8,792 nt of DNA from Limnobacter sp. Its GTDB lineage: Bacteria > Pseudomonadota > Gammaproteobacteria > Burkholderiales > Burkholderiaceae_B. The stretch is from assembly GCA_012032215.1 (NCBI GenBank), contig JAAURO010000052.1, positions 1 through 8,792 of the forward strand, given 5' to 3'. The position numbers and the translations under genes were made by a program. This document shows, one piece after another, positions 1 through 7,354 of this stretch (positions within the stretch are counted from its first letter, which is position 1; every line of letters starts with the position of its first letter). The notes beneath the pieces are model-generated. The model did not search any database and was not told the origin of the DNA. It was given only the letters and a program-made list of their open reading frames with translations.

Positions 1-703
1 ACGTGACGCTCACGGTGTTGTTCGTGTTCAGCGCCCCGTTTGGATCGACCTGGAAGTCTGAAAACGTGCGGGTAAACGGCTGCGAACCAGGCGGAGTGAT
101 CCCGGCCGCTTCGAGTCCATCCACATAACTGAAATGGAACAGGTCCGGGCCGCTGTAGCCCGAGGGATAAGTGCCGGCCGGGCCGATGTCATCCGGAAAC
201 GGCGTGCCGAAGATTTCGATCAGACGGTTGTTGAAGTCCGCTTCGCGCTCGACCACGTTGCGCTGAAAATCGCTTTGAACATCGGCTTGCCGGCGCAGAA
301 GTTGGGTGGAGTTGTTGGCGTGGGCCAAATCGGTCAGTGCCTCGGTGGCCGCACTTCGAAACTGGCTATATACAGGCCCCAAGCGGGCAGACACCCAAAA
401 CACCTGGCCTTGCGCAAGGCGTAAAACACTGCCCCAAACCGTGTGCGTCAGAGAAAAAAGCGCCAGACTTTTGCCATTGACTTGCACCTGAACACTGCCC
501 ATTGTTACCGCTGACACCTCGCCGCCCCCCACCGGAAACAACAACAGAGAACGCGTTCCACCAAACAAGCCGGGGGAAAGCCGCGCCATGCCAACAGGCA
601 TTGCCCACAAGCCCGACGCCCCCAGAACACCCAAGCGCGTGACAGGCACACACAGGGTTGCTTGTTCCGGGAAGCGGGCTTCTTCTGGAAAATTACCGGG
701 CAT
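1..703 (-). CDS. Unrecognised open frame downstream of fabF, N-terminal 234 codons, runs off the window edge
   Basis: Reading from ATG at 703 the frame stays open for 234 codons to the window edge. It begins 25 nt after the fabF stop on the same strand, with no convincing Shine-Dalgarno; the frame is also open further upstream into fabF, so the start is uncertain. Residues 1-116 have two weakly hydrophobic stretches (about 24-42 and 46-66), then VQVQVNGKSLALFSLTHTVW and VLRLAQGQVFWV. This layout (two short membrane spans, then a small beta-rich tail) loosely resembles YgfX/CptA-like proteins, which is inference only. Residues about 117-155 are polar and helix-prone (QADVQSDFQRNVVEREADFN). Residues 160-196 contain an Asp/Gly/Pro/Tyr-rich block (EIFGTPFPDDIGP, TYPSGYSGPDLFHF, YVDG) that I cannot assign. 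The second half has more G/C at third positions and a different residue style, so the frame could join two unrelated pieces. The open frame is clear; its function is not known. Confidence 0.5.
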   Translation of the reverse strand, partial: MPGNFPEEARFPEQATLCVPVTRLGVLGASGLWAMPVGMARLSPGLFGGTRSLLLFPVGGGEVSAVTMGSVQVQVNGKSLALFSLTHTVWGSVLRLAQGQVFWVSARLGPVYSQFRSAATEALTDLAHANNSTQLLRRQADVQSDFQRNVVEREADFNNRLIEIFGTPFPDDIGPAGTYPSGYSGPDLFHFSYVDGLEAAGITPPGSQPFTRTFSDFQVDPNGALNTNNTVSVT

Positions 704-728
704 GCGGCGGGCTTTCAGGAGTTGGCCA

Positions 729-1967
729 TTACACGCGTGCCATGACCAAAGTGCCGTTGGTGCCGCCAAAACCAAAGGAATTGGACAGTGCAACGTCAAT
801 TTTGAGATCGCGGGCTGTATTGGCGCAATAATCCAGATCGCAACCTTCATCGGGCTCATGCAGGTTAATGGTAGGAGGAGAAATCTGGTGATGAATTGCC
901 AAGGCGGTGAACACCGCCTCTACGCCACCAGCAGCCCCCAACAGATGGCCTGTCATGCTTTTGGTGGAATTAATCACCATTTTGCTTGCCTGCATCCCAA
1001 AAGCACGTTTAACCGCCTGTGTTTCCGCCAAATCCCCAAGCGGAGTAGATGTGCCATGGGCATTCAGATACGACACGTTTTCAGCACTACGGCCCGAGTT
1101 TTTAAGAGCAGCCAGCATGCAGCGGGCTGCTCCCTCGCCATCGGCGCAGGGTGCAGTCATGTGATTGGCATCGGCGCTCATGCCATAACCTGCCACTTCG
1201 CCGTAAATTCTGGCACCGCGCTTTTTGGCATGTTCGTATTCTTCGAGCACGAGCACTCCAGCGCCTTCGCCCAAGACAAAACCATCACGGCCCTTGTCCC
1301 AGGGGCGGCTGGCCGCAGCGGGGTCGTCGTTGCGGGTAGAAAGCGCCCGCATGGCGGCAAAGCCGCCTACACCCAGCGGCGACACTGTGGCCTCGGCCCC
1401 CCCCTGCCACCATGACATCGGCATCACCGTATTCAATAATACGGGCAGCCTCGCCAATCGAGTGGGTGCCTGTGGTACAGGCAGTGACCAGCGCAATGTT
1501 GGGGCCTTTCAGGCCATAACGAATCGAGAGATGACCAGAAATCATGTTAATGATGCTTCCCGGCACGAAAAAAGGAGAAATGCGTCGGTAGCCTTTTCCA
1601 TAAGTTCGGTGTGCGTATTTTCAATCATGGGCAGGCCACCAATACCCGACCCAATGCTTACCCCGATTCGAGGTGCATTTTCCGGAGTCACTTCAATGCC
1701 GGAATCCTGGAAAGCCTGAATGCCTGCCGCCATTCCGTAGTGAATGAAGGTATCCATGCGGGCAGCTTCTTTTTTGGGCAGGTAGTGCTCTATGTCAAAA
1801 TTTTTCACCTCGCCCGCGAACGTAACGCTGAGCGAAGTGGTATCGAAACCCTGAATAGTTGCAATGCCTGAACGGCCTTCGATTAGATTGCCCCAGGCTT
1901 GCGCAACGGAATTACCAACCGGGCTAACAATACCTAAACCAGTAATAACAACTCGTCTTCGGCTCAC
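729..1967 (-). CDS. fabF: 3-oxoacyl-[ACP] synthase II (KAS II), with two compensating frame breaks
   Basis: This is the condensing enzyme that elongates acyl-ACP with malonyl-ACP in the cytoplasm. It reads in three frames. Frame 1 runs from 1967 to about 1592, where one G is missing (AAGGC should be AAGGGC). Frame 2 runs on to a run of eight G at 1404-1397, where seven restore the frame. Frame 3 ends at the TAA at 729. Corrected, it is 412 aa, the usual FabF length. The catalytic set is complete: Cys164 in [11 protein letters not shown], His304 in [11 protein letters not shown], and Lys336 and His341 in [14 protein letters not shown]. The start is GTG ([12 protein letters not shown]), supported by AGGAGG four nt upstream. 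It lies 111 nt after acpP, with a branched hairpin between them. Identity is certain. The breaks are very probably sequencing errors, because they cancel and leave a conserved protein. Confidence 0.97.
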
Positions 1968-1971
1968 GAGT

Positions 1972-1977
1972 CCTCCT
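1972..1977 (-). promoter_or_regulatory. Shine-Dalgarno that fixes the fabF GTG start
   Basis: On the minus strand AGGAGG is followed by ACTC and then GTG. This is a perfect anti-16S match, slightly closer to the start than average. It supports GTG at 1967 as the fabF start, and so does the protein, which begins with the usual FabF N-terminus ([17 protein letters not shown]). Confidence 0.8.
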
Positions 1978-1991
1978 GTGTGTGTTCAAAA

Positions 1992-2066
1992 ACAAGGCGG
2001 CAACACGCAAAATGGTTGCGTGAAGCAGCCCGACCTGTTCTGTAGACAGGCCGGGCACCGCCTTGT
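1992..2066 (-). promoter_or_regulatory. Branched stem-loop (three-way junction) with U-tract between acpP and fabF, attenuator-like
   Basis: In the 111-nt acpP-fabF gap, three helices nest perfectly. The outer helix is 9 bp (plus-strand ACAAGGCGG 1992-2000 with CCGCCTTGT 2058-2066). Inside it are a 7-bp hairpin (CACGCAA 2004-2010 with TTGCGTG 2016-2022, loop 5) and an 11-bp hairpin (2028-2038 with 2046-2056, loop 7). The only non-Watson-Crick pair in the 11-bp hairpin (2033/2051) is G-U in minus-strand RNA but A-C in plus-strand RNA, so the fold favours the acpP-to-fabF transcript. The outer helix is followed on that strand by UUUU (1991-1988) and then the fabF ribosome site. It begins 12 nt after the acpP stop. 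By position and U-tract it may be a partial terminator, a processing site or a 3' stabiliser of acpP mRNA. It could also be a dispersed palindromic repeat. The pairing is seen; the role is inferred. Confidence 0.55.
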
Positions 2067-2078
2067 CAGTCCAAAACA

Positions 2079-2318
2079 TTAGGCCTTGGAGTGCGCCGTG
2101 ACGTAATTAATGGCCTGCTGCACGGTTGTGATTTTCTCGGCTTCTTCATCGGGAATTTCTGTTTCAAATTCCTCTTCCAAAGCCATAACCAACTCCACTG
2201 TGTCCAGTGAATCAGCGCCCAAATCATCGACAAAGGAAGACTCTGTTTTGATTTCTTCTTCCTTGACACCAAGTTGCTCTGCAACAATCTTCTTGACGCG
2301 CTGTTCTACGTTATCCAT
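2079..2318 (-). CDS. acpP: Acyl carrier protein
   Basis: This is the small acidic carrier to which growing acyl chains are attached through 4'-phosphopantetheine; it is the shared substrate of FabD, FabH, FabG, FabF and PlsX. The 79-aa product is the normal ACP length. The prosthetic-group site is Ser37 in [10 protein letters not shown], followed by the acidic recognition helix ([22 protein letters not shown]). The ATG start is preceded by GGAGG seven nt upstream. The GGAGG sits in a short inverted repeat (ACGGA-ACC-TCCGT on the plus strand) that could partly mask it. The gene has 173 nt of leader after fabG and a branched stem-loop after its stop. Both suggest that it is transcribed or processed separately from its neighbours, as expected for one of the most abundant cell proteins. 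Confidence 0.98.
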   Translation of the reverse strand: MDNVEQRVKKIVAEQLGVKEEEIKTESSFVDDLGADSLDTVELVMALEEEFETEIPDEEAEKITTVQQAINYVTAHSKA

Positions 2319-2376
2319 TACGGAACCTCCGTGTTTACAAAAAAATGAAAATAATCAGGCTGTTTTACCAGCAACA

Positions 2377-2393
2377 TTTGCACAGCGTGCAAA
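2377..2393 (-). promoter_or_regulatory. 17-bp dyad upstream of acpP, candidate operator
   Basis: TTTGCAC-AGC-GTGCAAA is a perfect 7-bp inverted repeat with a 3-bp centre, 58 bp upstream of the acpP start in otherwise A/T-rich DNA. A candidate extended -10 (TGG-TAAAAC on the minus strand, about 2370-2362) lies just downstream, so a bound regulator would overlap a promoter. It does not match a fatty-acid regulator site that I can name with confidence. A small RNA hairpin is the alternative reading. Confidence 0.35.
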
Positions 2394-2445
2394 CTACTCA
2401 AAAAACCTGGCTTAAAAAACCGCTTCTTTAACACCATTCAGTAAA

Positions 2446-2464
2446 GACAGGCCTTGAGCCTGCC
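2446..2464 (-). terminator. Hairpin after fabG, possible partial terminator
   Basis: On the minus strand GGCAGGC, a TCAAG loop and GCCTGTC form a 7-bp stem with one G-U pair, followed by a short TTTA tract. It starts 27 nt after the fabG stop. The weak U-tract suggests partial termination or an RNA end rather than a full stop. Transcription of acpP could read through it or restart beyond it. Confidence 0.4.
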
Positions 2465-2491
2465 CATTGAATTTATTATCGGCTTAACCCA

Positions 2492-3259
2492 CTAACCCAT
2501 CCACATACCGCCGTTGACATGCAGAGTGGAGCCGGTTGTGTAGCCGGCTTCATCGCTGGCAAGGTACAACACGGCGCTGGCAATTTCGTGGGCAGTGCCC
2601 ATGCGCCCCAAAGGGATTTGCTGCTGGATTGCAGCAACCTGTGATTCCTTCAGTTGGGCTGTCATATCGGTTTGAATGAAACCGGGCGCCACACAGTTTA
2701 CAGTGATATTGCGACTGGCGAGTTCGCGCGCCAGCGCTTTTGTCATTCCTGCAACGCCAGCTTTGGCAGCGGCATAATTCGCCTGGCCAGGATTACCAGA
2801 ACTGGCCACCACAGACGTTACATTGATGATTCGACCTGTGCGCGCTTTCATCATTGGCTTTAGGGCAAGCCGCGACAACCTGAAAACCGCAGACAGATTA
2901 ACGGCAATGACATCGTCCCAATCGGAGTCTTTCATGCGCATGGCCAGCTGATCACGGGTAATGCCTGCGTTGTTTACCAAAATGGCAGGCGCACCGTACT
3001 GGGCGCATACTGCATCAAAAAAGGCTTCCAATCCGGCTGGCTCTTCTACCTGTAAGGCCCGGCCCACGCCATTCAAACCAGCCTGTTCAAAGGAATCGGT
3101 AATACTGGCGGCCCCCTTCTCAGAGGTGGCAGTACCCACAACCTGTGCGCCCGCCCTTGCCAAAGTGTGCGCTATGGCCTCACCGATGCCACGGCTGGCA
3201 CCGGTAACAATGGCCGTTTTTCCTGAAAGATCAAATAGTTTTGCTGAAGCTGATGGCAT
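2492..3259 (-). CDS. fabG: 3-oxoacyl-[ACP] reductase
   Basis: This is an NADPH-dependent short-chain dehydrogenase that reduces beta-ketoacyl-ACP to 3-hydroxyacyl-ACP. The 255-aa product has a classical SDR fold: cofactor loop TGASRGIG (residues 19-26), NNAG (96-99), Asn121, and the catalytic Ser149, Tyr162 and Lys166 (YAAAK), followed by the PG motif at 192-193. Its N-terminus is about seven residues longer than the shortest FabG proteins. The ATG at 3259 lies six nt after the fabD stop, with GGGG overlapping the fabD end as the only ribosome-site candidate, so translational coupling to fabD is likely. Identity as FabG rather than another SDR rests on its place between fabD and acpP and on the NNAGITRD and GFIQTDMT motifs. 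Confidence 0.96.
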   Translation of the reverse strand: MPSASAKLFDLSGKTAIVTGASRGIGEAIAHTLARAGAQVVGTATSEKGAASITDSFEQAGLNGVGRALQVEEPAGLEAFFDAVCAQYGAPAILVNNAGITRDQLAMRMKDSDWDDVIAVNLSAVFRLSRLALKPMMKARTGRIINVTSVVASSGNPGQANYAAAKAGVAGMTKALARELASRNITVNCVAPGFIQTDMTAQLKESQVAAIQQQIPLGRMGTAHEIASAVLYLASDEAGYTTGSTLHVNGGMWMG

Positions 3260-3265
3260 GTGTTA

Positions 3266-4225
3266 TTACCCCAAGTTTTCGAATTCTTGCACTACCTCTG
3301 CAATCGATTGCGCAGAGCACACCGAAAACACGGGTTTGTCGGAAATGCGTTTTACCAGGTTGGCAAGCACCTTCCCCGGACCACACTCAATAAACACATC
3401 GGCGCCATCTGCCTGCATTTTTTCTATGGTTTCTACCCAACGCACCGGGTTAAAGGCTTGCCGAACCAAAGCATCCTTGAGGCTGCGACCTTGTGTTTCG
3501 GCACACACATCTACATTGGTATACAGAGGAACGTGTAAATCAGAGACGTGCGTTTCAGCCAGCGCACGGCCCAGCACTTCGCTGGCAGGCTGCATCAAGG
3601 TGCTGTGAAACGGGGCTGAAACCGGCAGCACCAGCGCACGTTTGGCACCTGCTTCTTTGGCCAGTTCGCAGGCGCGGCTTACGCCCGCTGTAGTGCCCGC
3701 TATAACCACCTGGTTGGGCGCATTAAAATTGACAGCCTGAGCCAGTTCCGTGCCCTCGGTGGCGCGGGCGCACACTTCTTGCACGGTGCTGTCTGGAAGG
3801 CCCAGAATGGCAGCCATACTGCCTTGGCCCACGGGCACAGCCTCTTGCATGGCTTGTGCACGAATGCGTACCAAACGCAACCCCTCAACCAGAGACAGCC
3901 CCTTGGCCGCCACCAAGGCAGCGTACTCGCCCAGCGAATGACCCGCCACCATATCAGGCAACACACCGCCCGCAGCTTTCCAGGCTTCAAATACCACGAT
4001 ATCGGCCAGCAACATGGCAGGCTGGGTATTCACAGTTAAATTGAGCTGTTCGGCTGGGCCTTGGGCAATCAGCTGGCTTAAAGATTGACCCAAGGCAGCA
4101 TCGGCCTGTTTCAGCAAAGGCTGGCAAACCGGGCCCAGACGGGGATCAGACTCCAGGTCGTTCAGCATGCCAACGGCCTGAGACCCCTGCCCCGGAAACA
4201 GAAAGGCTGTTTTCTTTTTAATCAT
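3266..4225 (-). CDS. fabD: Malonyl-CoA:ACP transacylase
   Basis: FabD transfers malonate from CoA to ACP to supply the elongation substrate. The 319-aa product is close to the usual length of about 310. It shows the N-terminal FLFPGQGSQAVGM, the nucleophile Ser97 in GHSLGEYAALV, the malonate-binding Arg in VRIRAQAMQ (about 122), the catalytic His207 in SAPFHSTLM, and a conserved Gln256 (VRQAFNPVRW). The C-terminus has the family's GPGKVLANLVKRI. The ATG at 4225 has only a modest AGGT ribosome site. The gene follows fabH by 53 nt and is nearly fused to fabG. No frame break is seen. Confidence 0.97.
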   Translation of the reverse strand: MIKKKTAFLFPGQGSQAVGMLNDLESDPRLGPVCQPLLKQADAALGQSLSQLIAQGPAEQLNLTVNTQPAMLLADIVVFEAWKAAGGVLPDMVAGHSLGEYAALVAAKGLSLVEGLRLVRIRAQAMQEAVPVGQGSMAAILGLPDSTVQEVCARATEGTELAQAVNFNAPNQVVIAGTTAGVSRACELAKEAGAKRALVLPVSAPFHSTLMQPASEVLGRALAETHVSDLHVPLYTNVDVCAETQGRSLKDALVRQAFNPVRWVETIEKMQADGADVFIECGPGKVLANLVKRISDKPVFSVCSAQSIAEVVQEFENLG

Positions 4226-4278
4226 GGATAGTGTTACCTGAGATTTACCCGAAGTCCCGATTTAAATTTGGCGCTATT

Positions 4279-5260
4279 TTACATGCGAAGAAGCACACTT
4301 CCCCACGTAAAGCCGCCACCTACGCCTTGTAATAAGCACAAGTCTCCGGGCTGAAGACGCCCGCTCCGAACCGCTTGGTCGAGAGCAAGCGGTACAGAGG
4401 CAGCAGACGTGTTGCCATGCTTGTTGACTGTAATCATGGTTTGCGCTTCAGTGAGCCCCAGTTTTTTGGCAATTGCTGCAAATCCGGATGTTAGCCTGAT
4501 GTGGCACCAACAAGGAAAGCGCTGAAGGTTCCACGCCAGCCTGGCGCAGCGTGTCGAGGGCATTGTTGCCGAGCACCGTGACTGCCTGCTTGAACACGGT
4601 TTGACCATCCATGCGCAAAAAGGGATCGCCAATAATTTTTCCGTTGTGAAAATGCGCCTTGGCGGTCAAAATTTCGCCCAAAGTGCCATCTGAATGAAGA
4701 CTGCACGCCAAAATACCGGCTTCCTGCCCTTCGGCTGCCTGCAAATATACGGCTCCGGCTCCGTCGCCAAACAGCACGCAAGTGGTGCGGTCTTGCCAAT
4801 CAAGAAGGCGGCTGAATACCTCGGCACCTACTACCAGTGCATTGCGCACCTGCCCAGAGCGAATCATGGAATCAGCAACGGTGAGCGCATACACAAAGCC
4901 GCTACACACCGCTTGAATGTCGAAAGCAAAGGCGGCTTTGGCACCTAACTCGGCCTGAATGGAGCACGCCATGGAAGGGAAAACCTGATCGGGCGTGGAA
5001 GTGGCAACCACAATCATGTCCAGCGACGGGCCGCTTACTCCGGCAGCCTCCAGGGCTCGGCGTGCAGCCTGCGTGCCCATGTAGGTTGTGGTTTCTGATT
5101 CGGAGGCAAAATGGCGCTGTTCAATGCCCGTGCGCGCAACAATCCAGTCGGAACTGGTTTCTACACCCTGGTCAGCCAGCCAGTTGGCCAGCTCATCGTT
5201 GGTAACCGTGCGTTCAGGCAGGTAAGCACCTGTTCCAAGAAGGCGGCTTTTAGTGCTCAT
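4279..5260 (-). CDS. fabH: 3-oxoacyl-[ACP] synthase III (KAS III), with one frame break
   Basis: FabH condenses acetyl-CoA with malonyl-ACP to start each fatty acid chain. The first 260 residues read from ATG 5260 down to ...[11 protein letters not shown]; the rest reads in another frame (AAIAKKLG...) to the TAA at 4279. The break is at about 4480-4483. Restoring two bases (ATTT to ATTATT) gives [11 protein letters not shown], the spacing expected for FabH, and a 327-aa protein. A one-base gain would also fix the frame but leaves the helix one residue short. The catalytic triad is complete across the break: Cys119 ([10 protein letters not shown]), His254 (VPHQANIR) and Asn284 ([10 protein letters not shown]). 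The start has AGGA seven nt upstream and overlaps the end of plsX by 11 nt, so the two are probably coupled. Confidence 0.95.
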
Positions 5261-6301
5261 GCGCGTCCTGATTGGTTAACCCGGCTTCAGCCGGAGCTGG
5301 CCCGTAATGCGACATGGTTGTGCGAATACTGGCCAGAAGGTTGGCATTGGCCGCGCTGTAGGCACGCTTGATGGCGTGGTAAAACGCGTAAGAATCGGCA
5401 GAACCGTGGCTTTTAATTACGATGCCCTTAAGACCCAACAACGCCGCACCATTGTAGCGGCGGTGATCTACGCGTTTTTGAAGCGAAGCAATACCGGTGC
5501 CGCAAACAACGCGGCAATTTTGGGCCACAAGCCTTTTTTGAATTCGGTTTTAATAATTTCTGCCAGCATTTGGGCAAGGCCTTCCGAGGTTTTAAGCGCG
5601 ACATTGCCCACAAACCCGTCACACACCACCACATCGGTGGTGCCCTTAAAAATATCGTTGCCCTCTACGTTGCCATGGAAATTCAGTTCGCTGGCACGCA
5701 GCAACTCAGCAGCCTTTTTAACTACCTCGTTGCCCTTGATGGCTTCTTCTCCGATATTGAGCAAACCTACGGAAGGTTTCTCAACTCCTTCGGTGGCCCG
5801 CATAAAGGCAGAACCCATCACTGCAAACTGAAACAGGTGTTCTGGCCCACAATCGACATTGGCACCCAAATCGAGCATGAGCGTGCCTTTGCCTTTCTGG
5901 TTGGGCAACTCGGAGGCAATGGCGGGCCTGTCTATGCTGTCCATGGTCTTGAGCACAAACCGGGAAATGGCCATAAGCGCACCGGTGTTGCCAGCACTGA
6001 CAAAAGCAGCAGCAAGCCCCTCTTTCACCAGATTTGCACAAACACGAATGGAGGAGTCTTTTTTGTTACGCAGCGCCTGGGCAGGCTGCTCGTCCATGGT
6101 AACCACCTCGGTGGCGTTCCGAATGGTAATACGAGGGTGCTCAAGCGCTTTTTTGCGCGCCAAAGCAGCAATAATTTCAGACTCTTTGCCTACAAGCACA
6201 AGATGCGCGTCCTCCTTGGCTGCCAAAAATTGCAGGCAGGCAGGGATAGTGACCGACAAACCGTGGTCACCGCCCATGCAATCAATTGCAATACGAACCA
6301 T
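5250..6301 (-). CDS. plsX: Phosphate acyltransferase, with one frame break near the C-terminus
   Basis: PlsX converts acyl-ACP to acyl-phosphate, the donor used by PlsY for lysophosphatidate synthesis. It is a peripheral membrane enzyme. The frame from [14 protein letters not shown] (ATG 6301) is interrupted in an A run (plus-strand T5 at 5475-5479). Six bases instead of five give [18 protein letters not shown] and continue to the TAA at 5250, for 350 aa, the family length. Motifs in order are [54 protein letters not shown] and [23 protein letters not shown] at 6346 in frame would add 15 residues, but homologues begin at [12 protein letters not shown] and GAGG precedes the ATG. The end of the gene overlaps fabH by 11 nt. 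Confidence 0.95.
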
Positions 6302-6390
6302 CCGAAGCAAGACCTCAGGGATACTCGATAGCCAATTCACAGCCACCGGGGTAAAAGTGTGCGAATTCCAGAAGGACTCAGGCTTCAGTT

Positions 6391-6573
6391 TCAGTCATCA
6401 GACTTGGTTTTTACCACTTTTCGACCGCGGTACATGCCATTGGGACTGATGTGGTGACGCAGATGCAGTTCACCGGTGTTGGAATCGGTAGACAGGGTTG
6501 GTGCTGTCATGTTTTGGTGTGAGCGGTGCATGCCGCGCTTGGAAGGGGATTTTTTGTTTTGTTGAACAGCCAT
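6391..6573 (-). CDS. rpmF: 50S ribosomal protein L32
   Basis: L32 is a small basic protein of the large ribosomal subunit. The 60-aa product begins [19 protein letters not shown] and contains [19 protein letters not shown], matching proteobacterial L32. It has no cysteines, so it is the zinc-free form. The ATG is preceded by GGAG at a normal distance. It sits between yceD and plsX, the usual order, which couples ribosome and membrane lipid synthesis in one transcript. Confidence 0.98.
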   Translation of the reverse strand: MAVQQNKKSPSKRGMHRSHQNMTAPTLSTDSNTGELHLRHHISPNGMYRGRKVVKTKSDD

Positions 6574-6630
6574 GAAAGACTCCAGTCAATAAGTGTTAAT
6601 TAAGTTAAGCGGTGCACTGTTTGCATCGAT

Positions 6631-7233
6631 TTATTTGCTGCGGCGCCCAAGCAGGTTGCCCAGCGCTGCAAATGGTTTGTTTGTTTCTGTTTCGGTCGGT
6701 GCCGCTGCGGACGCATTGTTTGTTGTGCCCTCAGTGGCAAAGCCTGCAGGTTGCTGTTTTGCAAGTTCTGACAGTTCCAATTCCGGGGCAGAACACGTTG
6801 CATGCCGGGCCAACATGGGCAGCGACAACAGCAACTCGTCTTCCAGCCAGTCGCGCAGGTTAACCAAACCGATGCAGGCCACCACATCCTGGTGATCGCC
6901 CAAGAGCCCTTCCTCGTAGGCTTCAGCCTCTTGCTCAGACTTGACCAGCCTGAGTTGCCGAAACACCTCCAAATCGTACAAAACCCCTTTGCCACAGTGC
7001 GAACACTGCATATCGGCCTGCATTGTACCCTGAATCAGCAACTCAGATTCGCCGCGGCGGTTTTGGCTGCCCGACATTTGCCATTTCTCAACCTGGTGCG
7101 AAAATACCATGGGCGCACAAGCCATGCGAGGAAACTTAAAGTCAACATTTGTACTGGCAAGGGTTTTGCCCTGGCGGCAAAAGGCCCACAGGTCTACGCA
7201 CTCGAAATCTTTTTCTGGCGCTTTAGAAGGCAT
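6631..7233 (-). CDS. yceD: DUF177 / YceD family protein, 23S rRNA accumulation protein
   Basis: The 200-aa product belongs to the DUF177 family. In Escherichia coli YceD is linked to 23S rRNA accumulation, and the gene almost always precedes rpmF. Features seen are a Cys77-x-x-Cys80 pair (QCSHCGKG) in the central domain, an acidic stretch after it (KSEQEAEAYEEGLLGDHQDVV), the helix LRDWLEDELLLSLPMLARH, a low-complexity Ala/Thr/Gln linker (about 160-185) and the typical C-terminal tail KPFAALGNLLGRRSK. The frame continues upstream to 7383, but I chose ATG 7233 because the strong promoter lies between the two and the family starts at about this point. The ribosome site is weak (GAG nine nt upstream). 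The gap to rpmF is 57 nt. Confidence 0.9.
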   Translation of the reverse strand: MPSKAPEKDFECVDLWAFCRQGKTLASTNVDFKFPRMACAPMVFSHQVEKWQMSGSQNRRGESELLIQGTMQADMQCSHCGKGVLYDLEVFRQLRLVKSEQEAEAYEEGLLGDHQDVVACIGLVNLRDWLEDELLLSLPMLARHATCSAPELELSELAKQQPAGFATEGTTNNASAAAPTETETNKPFAALGNLLGRRSK

Positions 7234-7260
7234 GACAAAGCTCAGTGCGACAAACGCGCG

Positions 7261-7289
7261 ATAATACCCCCTTAAGTCCATTCTGTCAA
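7261..7289 (-). promoter_or_regulatory. Sigma-70 promoter of the yceD-rpmF-plsX-fab operon
   Basis: On the minus strand, TTGACA (7289-7284) is separated by exactly 17 bp from TATTAT (7266-7261). This is a perfect -35 and a 5/6 -10. Transcription should start near 7254, leaving a leader of about 20 nt before the yceD ATG. The six bases after the -10 are CGCGCG, a GC-rich discriminator of the kind found in promoters shut down by ppGpp. The boxes are seen; stringent control is inferred. Confidence 0.8.
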
Positions 7290-7354
7290 AGGCTTTACCG
7301 AATCCTTTAGCACCGCACCCGCTTCTTTCACTGGTTTTTCTTACTTCGTGTGTT

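Noticed and set aside
366..653. 95-codon minus-strand frame (Cys/Trp/Gly-rich) below fabF
   Set aside because: It is an off-frame reading of the longer open frame starting at 703. Its composition is unlike real proteins and it has no ribosome site.
588..1415. 275-codon open frame on the plus strand opposite fabF
   Set aside because: It is antisense to the FabF catalytic core, has no family motifs, and is explained by the codon bias of fabF.
1285..1566. Separate 93-codon gene inside fabF
   Set aside because: It is the middle piece of FabF, including the active-site Cys, exposed by two compensating one-base errors.
5570..6331. 253-codon open frame on the plus strand opposite plsX
   Set aside because: It lies wholly antisense to the highly conserved PlsX sequence, with no recognisable motif or ribosome site.
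6302..6346. GTG start adding 15 residues to PlsX
   Set aside because: Homologues start at [12 protein letters not shown], and the added residues ([13 protein letters not shown]) have no ribosome site in front.
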